Shown here one piece after another: positions 9,601 to 15,143 of a DNA stretch of 35,814 nucleotides; the first letter of the stretch is position 1, and each line of letters opens with the position of its first letter. Both the position numbers and the translations under genes were made by a program. The stretch comes from DSWT01 sp035415725 (GTDB taxonomy: Bacteria > Chloroflexota > Anaerolineae > B4-G1 > SLSP01): positions 1 through 35,814 of the forward strand of contig DAOOGN010000033.1 in NCBI GenBank assembly GCA_035415725.1. Reading direction: 5' to 3'. Below the pieces are notes generated by a model, which was not told the origin of the DNA, did no database searches, and worked only from the letters and a program-made list of their open reading frames with translations.

Positions 9601-10284
9601 GGGTGAAAAGACAAGCGCGGAAGTGTTGTGGGTGAGGATGAGGGCGCCGTAGGCCAGGGACGCCGCCATGATGCGCCTGCGCGTCGGGCGCTCGGCGACG
9701 CGATCCAACGTCCACAGGATGAGGGGATACCAGATGAAGGCGTAGAATTCGGAGAGTGAGTCGCCGCGCACGTAGACGTTGACCAGGTGAAACGGCGCGA
9801 AGGTGTATGCCGCGACCGCCACGGACACGGCTGCCCGGCTTTGGAGGACGCGCTCCGCCCACAACGCCATGGCTGCCGCCGCAAGCACGAAGCCGAACGT
9901 CTGGGTGGCCTGAATTGCAACCAGCGGACTAAGGCCAAGCGCCGTCAAGCCGCCGGAGAGGTAGTAGGGCAGCGCCGCGTAATAGTTGAAGAACGGATAG
10001 CCCAAATCGTAGGCCGCGTGCGCCATCCAGCGCGGGGGGAAGATGCCATTGCGCAGGCTTTCCGCCATATCGAGCGTGCGCTGAAGCAGAAACGGGCTAT
10101 CTCCCCCACCCCGCGTGTTGACCATCCCCGGCCCCCACAACGGTGCAGCGGCGAGGAAAGCGAGCAAAACGTAAAACGTGAAACGCAAGACGCGAGGCGT
10201 GAGGCGTGAGGCGTGAACGTCCTTGCTGGAGGCTCGCTGCTGGATGTTAGGTTCGTCACTGCGCCGCTGCACTGCTGCACTCAT
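6694..10284 (-). CDS. Large 6-pyruvoyl-tetrahydropterin-synthase-related membrane protein with extracytoplasmic C-terminal region
   Basis: A 1196-aa predicted polytopic membrane protein. The ATG at 10284 is chosen over the upstream start at 10329 because GAGGA lies 8 bp before it and it then starts 11 bp after the preceding gene. Residues about 35-650 hold many hydrophobic segments with motifs of the PTPS-related membrane family (a GGGDSPFLLQRT luminal loop, LGYPFFNYYAALPYYLSGG, FHLVNVYVRGDSLSEFYAF), a group with glycosyltransferase-C-like topology. After a YfhO-like loop (GWPGWQADVDG) and a last membrane segment near residue 650-670, about 500 residues of beta-rich extracytoplasmic sequence follow. 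Function unknown; a lipid-linked sugar transferase or envelope glycopolymer role is inferred only from topology and its GT39-like neighbour. Several hydrophilic loops are encoded by heptanucleotide repeats (near residues 22-40, 235-258, 343-370, 431-443 and 628-641). Confidence 0.85.
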   Translation of the reverse strand: MSAAVQRRSDEPNIQQRASSKDVHASRLTPRVLRFTFYVLLAFLAAAPLWGPGMVNTRGGGDSPFLLQRTLDMAESLRNGIFPPRWMAHAAYDLGYPFFNYYAALPYYLSGGLTALGLSPLVAIQATQTFGFVLAAAAMALWAERVLQSRAAVSVAVAAYTFAPFHLVNVYVRGDSLSEFYAFIWYPLILWTLDRVAERPTRRRIMAASLAYGALILTHNTSALVFSPFALLYAVVRMANGQTGESVNSKSKIQNLKFLMAPFILGFLLTAWFWLPALGETKYGQMGPEFTAGYFHYSQHFRGLNLIQRTFAFDYSVAPRAEDAGPFAMGLVQAVLAAAGVVSLIVNGEWPMAKGRMANHESRIPNPQSPPTYRLLSTVYFLFGLALATFMITPLSKPLWDHLPLLEITQFPWRFLSVQALFTAVVTGALVDLQIFKSENLKTLVVVGLWGMLIVAALVGLHPERLRIDDEDVTWDRLLFYETFTGNIGTTIRYEYLPRDVSPRLYISEAVVDGELRPMADGGGLLDGDLLERTPIRQVWQVTVDAGGATVAFPLNGWPGWQADVDGVRVEAFPLSGSGRLAVSLPVGEHTVTLHLCHTPLRTVAEALSGLTLIGLVIGVLAGRKSNRMANYKLQIANFLFLVDLLVLCMLIPGLLHRPSAASGTFFDFNQMPYPHGGPVDFGVAQLENATSPATTVHPGDVLTVTHTWSAVSDGPLTGTLRLVSPAEPRHGVPYALAEATFALPCDGACVTPLLMPDDLSRGLYLLEIGLEASDTIYSGAVRVPHGPALAVDAPTLATFTDLTLHAVEPYQPDPTTLRLKMVWSTPGTPRNWTLSLRLLDASGRQLVQNDIQPGYGYLPTTLWMPGEMVTDYPVLTLPEGLAPGDYTLRIVTYLLATMEGGGQADIPIRLTAATLYDLRDACCEQTRKGATILCQADDVALLTADLPPQLAEGNSLDFYATWNALAAPAADLTARWEVLDAAGVMVGSTEGMLAPGSPTSAWPRHTWVRAPVHVDLPPVLSPGAYDVRLRLGDGGEAWVVCTFRAGLTVTPRPRVFAVPPISHPQEADFGGEIRLLGYAMQYGGNEVTLTLWWQATTTPSRDYKRFIHLYEPTTEVIAVQDDAMPRAWTYPTTWWAAGEVVSETVTLDVSAVPPGDYRLGVGWYDPATLDRLPATDAGGQPQPLNRVTLDAPLKR
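8361..8400. repeat. Heptanucleotide word repeat inside the PTPS-related gene
   Basis: Successive 7-base units of the form AATTTGT/AATTTGC run through this stretch. On the coding strand they give a polar loop (MANYKLQIANF) between two hydrophobic segments. The frame stays open. Confidence 0.75.
8956..8990. repeat. Short word repeat inside the PTPS-related gene
   Basis: Units built on CAGATTT / GAAGATTT repeat here and encode the loop LQIFKSENLKT between membrane segments. Confidence 0.65.
9176..9255. repeat. Heptanucleotide word-repeat array inside the PTPS-related gene (80 bp)
   Basis: A run of drifting 7-mers: GATTGAG, GATTGGG, GATTCGT, GATTCAT, then ATTCGCC-type units. On the coding strand it encodes a non-hydrophobic insert (WPMAKGRMANHESRIPNPQS) between two membrane segments. 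The unit length and drift resemble short tandemly repeated repetitive sequences of cyanobacteria. Confidence 0.8.
9510..9580. repeat. Heptanucleotide word-repeat array inside the PTPS-related gene (about 70 bp)
   Basis: Consecutive units TTTTAGG, TTTTGGA, TTTTAGA and TTTTGAA are followed by CATTCGC-type units. The encoded loop contains NSKSKIQNLKF, then the protein returns to hydrophobic sequence. Confidence 0.8.
10163..10218. repeat. Heptanucleotide word-repeat array at the 5' end of the PTPS-related gene
   Basis: AAAACGT-type units are followed by three GAGGCGT units. They encode the basic stretch around ASRLTPRVLRFTFYV just before and into the first membrane segment. Confidence 0.75.
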
Positions 10285-10295
10285 TCGCCACTTCC

Positions 10296-12308
10296 TCACG
10301 GCGCCAGCACCACGCCCACATCTACCCAATCGCCGGCGGGATTGCCGGCGTCGTCGAGGCGCGAGAGACCCTCGCCGGTGACACTGTGGTAAAAACCAAT
10401 GCGCAAACTGTCGTGCGCCGGGTCGGGCGCAATGCCGGATAGCGGATGCTCGTCGAGGATCAGGTCGCCGGGCTGCCAGAGCGTGGTGGGAAGGTGATGG
10501 TTGCCAGGTGGCGCGTCGTGCTGGGCGATCCTCACGCCGTCGCGCAGGTAATGGACGAAGACGGTGTACGGTTCAGCGACGGCGGACTCCGCGTCCCACC
10601 AGAGGCGGATGCGCACTCCATCATCCTCGGACTGCACCAACGCCGCCCGCAGGAGGATGCCCTTGTCGAAGCGCGCCACCGGCGACGGCACCTCCGGTCG
10701 CGGCGCCGCACGGACGAACAGTGCTACGGTGAACGGCGTGGAATCCAGGTCGCCCTGCGCTGGCGGGCCTTCGGCAACGCTCAAATACGCCGGATGTGGC
10801 AGGTAGGGCAGGACGTCAGGTTCCCAATCGCGGTACGGCCACACGACGCACAGCAGCCCGTCGCCCACCGCAACCGGCGTGGAGAGGGGCAGAAAGTGGA
10901 CGGCATCTGAGGGTGTCAGGAACGGGACCGCCGTCCACGACTCCCACAACTGGCGATCGACGTAAACCTCGCGGTTAGCGCGCGGCGTGTGCAGCATCCG
11001 CCTGCCATCCCACCCGGCACCTAAAAAGGCATTGACCTCCCCGGCCATAGCGACCGGGCCCGCCTCAAACCAGTGATAGGTCAGCGGCGCGCCCGCGTAG
11101 CGGACAAAATAGTCGCCGGTGGTGGAGAGGAACGCGATAAAGCAGAGGAAAGCAGGGAGTAGGCGATAGATGGTAGACGGTAGACGGCGGGTGATACGTG
11201 AGGCGTGATTCGCCGATGCAACTTTCGACTCTATCCACAACAATCCTAACGTCGGGAAAAGCACCGCGGTAGGGAGAACGCCGACGGCGCGGAGGAAGTG
11301 CGGCGCATCTTCGGCGAGAAGCGTGGGCAACGCCATGACCGCCGTCCACAGGAGCGCCAGCGCGGCCCCGGCATGGCGCCGGAATTCCGCCAACGCCACG
11401 CCCACGCCGATCACGAACGCCAGGCCGAGCGCCGGTTCCCACACGGGCCGCCACGCCAGGTTGTGCCGCCAGATGCGGTCGCCGCGCACGACGAACATTC
11501 CGGCCGTGCGCCATGTATGTTCGAGCAACGTTCCCCAGAAGTCGCCGCCGTTGATCTCGTCGCTGAGAATCGTCACCTGTCCGGTGCGCGCCAACACCAC
11601 CTCAGGGTAGCGCCAGGTGTAGACGCCAAGCGGCGCCAGGACGAGCCAGGCGACCCCACAGAATAACAACGCACCACGCCAGGCACGGAGCGTCCGCCGG
11701 CGATGAAAGAGCCACCCATACAGAAGCATCACACCCAACGCGACCGGCGTGAAGCGGGCAGCGATGTAAGTATACCAACTCGCGCCGTAGAGCGCTCCGG
11801 CGGCGATCCAATGCCGTGTTTTGCCGGTGCGCAGTGCGCGAACCGCCTGCGCCAGGAAAAGCGCGGTGAGGAGTGGCAGCATCACGGCGCGAAATCCACT
11901 GCGGCTGAGATGGACGTGCCAGAATGTGACACTCAACACCGCCAGCGCGTAAGTCCCGGCGCGACGTCCCCACAGCACGCGCGCCAGGTCGTAAGTCGCC
12001 GCCAGGGTCAAGAACCCGACGAAGAACGCCGGTAGTCGCACGGCCAGTGGACTGCGTCCCAGCACGGCGACGCTCAGGGTGACCAGATAGATGAAGAGCG
12101 GCTCACGGCCGTTGTTCGCCGGGAAATACAGCGGAACGCGGCCCGTTTCCAGCACCGTCAGCGCGTCCAGGCCGTTCTGTGCTTCGTCGTGATAGAGGCC
12201 CGGCGGCGTGCGGCCTACGTCCCACAGCCGCAGGCCGGCTCCTACAAGCAGCAGGAGCAGGAGTAGCGCGCGTTCCGTCCACCCACGAGAGCGAGTCGAG
12301 TGTTTCAC
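10296..12308 (-). CDS. GT39/ArnT-like polytopic membrane glycosyltransferase
   Basis: A 670-aa membrane protein of the dolichyl-phosphate-mannose-protein mannosyltransferase/ArnT superfamily (GT-C fold), which moves sugars from polyprenyl-phosphate donors on the outer face of the membrane. GTG at 12308 is preferred because AAAGGA lies 5 bp upstream; an ATG two codons earlier overlaps that site. The first membrane segment (about 12-25) is followed by GLRLWDVGRTPPGLYHDEAQNG, whose Asp-Glu pair fits the catalytic loop of the family. About ten more hydrophobic segments follow up to about residue 400, then a C-terminal extracytoplasmic region of some 270 aa. It ends 11 bp before the PTPS-related gene, so the two are probably one transcript. 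A repeat-encoded insert lies near residues 364-384. Acceptor and sugar are unknown. Confidence 0.85.
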   Translation of the reverse strand: MKHSTRSRGWTERALLLLLLLVGAGLRLWDVGRTPPGLYHDEAQNGLDALTVLETGRVPLYFPANNGREPLFIYLVTLSVAVLGRSPLAVRLPAFFVGFLTLAATYDLARVLWGRRAGTYALAVLSVTFWHVHLSRSGFRAVMLPLLTALFLAQAVRALRTGKTRHWIAAGALYGASWYTYIAARFTPVALGVMLLYGWLFHRRRTLRAWRGALLFCGVAWLVLAPLGVYTWRYPEVVLARTGQVTILSDEINGGDFWGTLLEHTWRTAGMFVVRGDRIWRHNLAWRPVWEPALGLAFVIGVGVALAEFRRHAGAALALLWTAVMALPTLLAEDAPHFLRAVGVLPTAVLFPTLGLLWIESKVASANHASRITRRLPSTIYRLLPAFLCFIAFLSTTGDYFVRYAGAPLTYHWFEAGPVAMAGEVNAFLGAGWDGRRMLHTPRANREVYVDRQLWESWTAVPFLTPSDAVHFLPLSTPVAVGDGLLCVVWPYRDWEPDVLPYLPHPAYLSVAEGPPAQGDLDSTPFTVALFVRAAPRPEVPSPVARFDKGILLRAALVQSEDDGVRIRLWWDAESAVAEPYTVFVHYLRDGVRIAQHDAPPGNHHLPTTLWQPGDLILDEHPLSGIAPDPAHDSLRIGFYHSVTGEGLSRLDDAGNPAGDWVDVGVVLAP
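11157..11215. repeat. Heptanucleotide word-repeat array inside the GT39-like gene
   Basis: GGTAGAC-type units repeat, followed by GTGAGGC/GTGATTC-type units. The encoded peptide (ASANHASRITRRLPSTIYRLL) forms a polar loop before the next membrane segment. Confidence 0.75.
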
Positions 12309-12319
12309 CAACATCCTTT

Positions 12320-12379
12320 GTCAGCAGATTGAGCAGATTTTTTTCTGACTGACAGAACATCTGCTTCATCCGCTGGTGA
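12320..12379. repeat. Inverted-repeat element D, copy 2 (60 bp, degenerate)
   Basis: The left arm GTCAGCAGATTGAGCAGATT and the right arm ending CGCTGGTGA are partly complementary, resembling the 6586-6676 element. It lies just upstream of the GT39-like start codon, so it would be in that gene's 5' leader. Confidence 0.5.
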
Positions 12380-12390
12380 TAGCCAGAATT

Positions 12391-12415
12391 CACGGGCGGG
12401 GAAATCCCGCCCGTG
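12391..12415 (-). terminator. Hairpin downstream of the DUF2207 gene
   Basis: A perfect 10-bp stem (CACGGGCGGG / CCCGCCCGTG) with a 5-base loop lies 37 bp beyond the stop codon at 12453, between that gene and the GT39-like gene. No T-run follows on the minus strand, so it may be a rho-assisted or stabilising 3' hairpin. Confidence 0.5.
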
Positions 12416-12452
12416 TGTGTTGCTCCTATTCTAGCCGAAAAACGGCAGCGTG

Positions 12453-14132
12453 CTAGCCGGCCCCACTCGCGCCGCCGCCCGCCGCGCCTGCCGCGCCTGC
12501 CGCCCCTGCTCCGTGTGACGAACCGGTCATCAGCAGCGCCACGAAGGCGCCGTACCCACCATCGTCGGCAGTCAGCGCGCGGAACCACGCCGGTACTTCA
12601 ATATCTTCGTGCTTCTTGAGGTAGCGCACCCACGCTTCTGCCATTCCAAACGCCACGGCGTAAGGCAGATAGCCCTCAAACTGATCTCGATGCACCAATG
12701 TGTCGCGCTGGCGCGTCACGTCACTCAGATATCGGGCAAAACTCTTCCATTCCATTGCTGTCGACCTGAAATCCTCACTCAACAGGGAGGTTGTCGCTGC
12801 CACAATGATGAGAACAATGCCCAGCCCCAGCACGCCGACCGCGGCGACCACCGGCAACGGGCCAAGCGTGCTCGACAGCAATCCCGCCACCACGATCAAG
12901 GCCACGCTCAAGAATATGAGCACGAAGCCCCAAATCAACAACGTGGTGCGTTTGTGCTGACGCGCCGCGTCGAAGAATCCCAGAGATTCACATTCCTCCC
13001 GCAAGGCTTGGGAGAAGGGCTTTAGACGGGCGTAAAGGTTCGCATGAAGTTTGCTCAAGCGCATCTCGGATTGCAGCCCGTCCTTGTCGCGGAAGAACGC
13101 CTCGATCAACCCGCGCTCGTGCGGACGTGCGGCGGTGTAAGCAGGGTCAAACCGGAAGATGAAGTCGCGTCCTTGCCACCGGGACGTGCGCGGCGCTTCC
13201 TCGATGCTGATGACACCGCGTTGCGCCAGGTCAAAACATGTCCCCAGGGCATAAGCCCATATCCAGGTCGAGTTGGTGCTGCCATCGCGCATCAAGACAC
13301 CGGCGACGGCAGGCGGCAGCGCGCTCGGCGGCAGCGTCAGCGGAGTTTCGCCGTGCGTCGAGGTCGAGGCATGAGAACGGATCAGCGCTACGACAAACAA
13401 GGTAATGAGGAAGGCGACCACGATCACGGCAATGACGACAAAGCCCCGCTCAGACTGGTTGGCCGATGCGCCCCGTGTTTGCCATTGCGGCGGCGCGTCG
13501 ATCAGGCTACCCGCGCCGAAGCGCAACGCCACGATAAGTGTGGTGTTGGGTTTGAGGTCGCGCGCCTCAAATGTAACCGTGTTCGCGTCTTCCTCGACGG
13601 TCGCCGCACCCCGCTGCACCTCCGGCGTGCCGAGGAGCGTAGCCGTTTCAAGATACGTCACGCGGATCGTGCTGGCGGCGATGCGGTACTCATATTGATC
13701 GGGCAACGCCTGCCAGATCAACACATCGGCGTCACTCTCCTGGCGGACGGCGCCCCACACGTGGTACGTCAGGTCGAAGGTATGCGTGCTATCGGAGGTC
13801 GGCGCGAAGTGCCAGGTGACCTTGATCGGATCGCGTCCGGCGATCTCGACCTGGCCGGCGGCTTTCCCTTCCGGCAAGGAAGCACCATCTACACTTGCGC
13901 TGATGATGTCGATCCCGTCGGTCAGCTCTGCCGGCAGATGACGGTAGACGTAGGTGAACGGCCCGCCGACAAAGCGCAGCGTCAATCGTTCTGTCACCAT
14001 CAATGAACCGTCGTCCTGCACCGCCACATCTACATCAAAGCGGTCGGCGCTGTACGACTTGGCGACCGGCCCATGCCACGGTACAAACAGCAAGCTCAAG
14101 GCCACGAAACTGAGTAAAAGTTGCTGCAACAC
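12453..14132 (-). CDS. DUF2207 domain-containing membrane protein
   Basis: A 559-aa predicted membrane protein. The start is GTG at 14132, directly preceded by AAGGAGG with 5-base spacing. After an N-terminal signal/anchor (about residues 2-20), residues 27-215 match the DUF2207 extracytoplasmic beta-domain (YSADRFDVDVAVQDDGSLMVTERL). A membrane segment at about 232-253 follows, then a cytoplasmic stretch (GVLMRDGST, DLAQRGVISIEE) typical of the family, two adjacent membrane segments at about 405-455, and a further soluble domain. The last 20 residues are almost only Gly/Ala/Ser, like the glycine-rich tails of many DUF2207 proteins. The function of the family is not established; an envelope role is inferred from topology. 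It is the first gene of the minus-strand block and has its own upstream spacer. Confidence 0.9.
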   Translation of the reverse strand: MLQQLLLSFVALSLLFVPWHGPVAKSYSADRFDVDVAVQDDGSLMVTERLTLRFVGGPFTYVYRHLPAELTDGIDIISASVDGASLPEGKAAGQVEIAGRDPIKVTWHFAPTSDSTHTFDLTYHVWGAVRQESDADVLIWQALPDQYEYRIAASTIRVTYLETATLLGTPEVQRGAATVEEDANTVTFEARDLKPNTTLIVALRFGAGSLIDAPPQWQTRGASANQSERGFVVIAVIVVAFLITLFVVALIRSHASTSTHGETPLTLPPSALPPAVAGVLMRDGSTNSTWIWAYALGTCFDLAQRGVISIEEAPRTSRWQGRDFIFRFDPAYTAARPHERGLIEAFFRDKDGLQSEMRLSKLHANLYARLKPFSQALREECESLGFFDAARQHKRTTLLIWGFVLIFLSVALIVVAGLLSSTLGPLPVVAAVGVLGLGIVLIIVAATTSLLSEDFRSTAMEWKSFARYLSDVTRQRDTLVHRDQFEGYLPYAVAFGMAEAWVRYLKKHEDIEVPAWFRALTADDGGYGAFVALLMTGSSHGAGAAGAAGAAGGGASGAG

Positions 14133-14399
14133 TTTGCCCTCCTTGATCGTCCCAGAGTCGTTAGTCTGGTGGTCTGATAGTCGTTAGTCTGGCAGTGAAA
14201 TAGCTCGCTGCCCCGAGAGTTGTTCGACGACTGTCTTCATTATCCATATCCATCATTTATCTTAATCGGGGTATCAGAGTTTGTCATTGTCCTGCAGGCC
14301 AAATTCACCCTCGTCCGCACGGATAGTTTCTCTCAAGCGTCTGGCTTGCGCTTAAGAATAACGACTCGATCATCCTGGCACAGGTGGCAAACGAGAGGG

Positions 14400-14427
14400 T
14401 TGACAATTATGTAAATCATTGTATACT
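14400..14427 (+). promoter_or_regulatory. Near-consensus housekeeping promoter of the copper operon
   Basis: TTGACA at 14400-14405 and TATACT at 14422-14427 are separated by 16 bp and lie about 80 bp upstream of csoR. This is the best sigma-70-type match I found in the window. Confidence 0.75.
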
Positions 14428-14437
14428 TTATTCATGT

Positions 14438-14460
14438 CCCCATCCCAGGGGGGAGGGGGG
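14438..14460 (+). promoter_or_regulatory. Candidate CsoR operator
   Basis: A C-rich half (CCCCATCCC) is followed by a G-rich half (GGGGGGAGGGGGG), just downstream of the -10 box where the transcript should start. CsoR operators are pseudo-palindromes of C-runs facing G-runs, so autoregulation by the downstream CsoR is plausible. The assignment rests on position and pattern only. Confidence 0.5.
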
Positions 14461-14508
14461 CCGGTAACAGCCGCAGACTCAATTTCAGTCATTCGATAGA
14501 GAGGAAAG

Positions 14509-14817
14509 ATGAACGAACCTGATTATGCGACATACACGCGCCAGGGGACGCACCACGAAGAAGCACTCCGGCGGCTCAAAACTACCGAGGGCCATCTGCG
14601 CGGTATCCAGCGGATGTTGGAGGAAGACGCTTATTGCGTCGACATCATCCGCCAGATTCAGGCGGTCCAGGCAGCGCTGAACAAAGTCAGCGTCCAAATC
14701 CTGGAAGAACATCTCAACACGTGCGTCATTACCGCCGTGCGCGGCGACGATCCCCAGGAACGCGAGCGTGTACTCAAGGAAATCAGCGCCGTGTTCGCGG
14801 CAGCGACGAAAGTTTAA
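14509..14817 (+). CDS. csoR: CsoR-family copper-sensing transcriptional repressor
   Basis: A 102-aa all-helical DUF156/CsoR repressor, the usual size. Family hallmarks are present: RRLKTTEGHLRGIQRMLEEDAYCVDIIRQIQAVQAAL, then LEEHLNTCV. The first Cys (YCVDI) and the His and Cys of EEHLNTC supply the Cys-His-Cys set that binds Cu(I) in CsoR. Binding of Cu(I) is expected to release the repressor from DNA and open the operon. AGAGGAAAG directly precedes the ATG. It is the first gene of csoR-copZ-copA, so it very probably controls its own transcript. Some relatives sense nickel or formaldehyde, but the neighbours argue for copper. Confidence 0.95.
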   Translation: MNEPDYATYTRQGTHHEEALRRLKTTEGHLRGIQRMLEEDAYCVDIIRQIQAVQAALNKVSVQILEEHLNTCVITAVRGDDPQERERVLKEISAVFAAATKV

Positions 14818-14820
14818 TCC

Positions 14821-14902
14821 GGAGTAAGGAGTATGGAGTATGGAGCAAGGGGAACGCACTGTCTCCCCATCCCATACTTCCGACTCCGTACTCTATACTT
14901 CA
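14821..14902. repeat. Heptanucleotide word repeats forming an imperfect hairpin between csoR and copZ
   Basis: The left arm is built of GGAGTAT/GGAGTAA units and the right arm of CATACTT, CCGACTC, CGTACTC and TATACTT units. The arms are roughly complementary and fill nearly the whole spacer. In RNA this could fold between the two cistrons. Confidence 0.7.
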
Positions 14903-14915
14903 AATGGAGGCTAAA

Positions 14916-15122
14916 ATGAAAACGGTGACCTATACAATTCCCAATATCTCATGCCAGCATTGCGTGCGCACGATCAAGACAGAAGTAGGCGATATGACAG
15001 GTATATGGTCCGTCGAGGCGGACGTGCAAACCAAGCAAGCGACTATCTCATTCGAAGCGCCGGCGACCGAAGAGGCGATCAAGTCCTTGCTGGCCGAAAT
15101 CAATTATCCGGTAGCCGAATAG
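14916..15122 (+). CDS. copZ: CopZ-like copper chaperone (single HMA domain)
   Basis: A 68-aa soluble heavy-metal-associated (HMA) domain protein with ferredoxin-like beta-alpha-beta fold, expected to carry Cu(I) to CopA in the cytoplasm. The start is ATG at 14916, with GGAGG 5 bp upstream; the frame is open further upstream, but that part overlaps csoR and has no support. The metal site is the CQHC pair in NISCQHC near residue 12, followed by the family pattern of a V-x-V-D strand (WSVEADVQTKQATISF) and a helix ending at NYPV. It sits between csoR and copA with 21 bp to copA. Binding of other soft metals is possible. Confidence 0.93.
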   Translation: MKTVTYTIPNISCQHCVRTIKTEVGDMTGIWSVEADVQTKQATISFEAPATEEAIKSLLAEINYPVAE

Positions 15123-15143
15123 TCATTGAGTCAGGGATAGTCT

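Larger units (their letters stand above)
14133..14508. other. Divergent gap between the DUF2207 gene and csoR
   Basis: This 376-bp gap holds heptamer units (GTCGTTA, GTCTGGT and variants at 14156-14195), a 21-bp motif at 14359-14379 shared with 3814-3834, a strong promoter at 14400-14427 and a C-run/G-run candidate operator. No gene is seen. Confidence 0.6.

Noticed and set aside
13044..14006. Plus-strand open frame of 320 codons
   Set aside because: Antisense to the well-supported DUF2207 gene; its Arg-rich composition is typical of a shadow.
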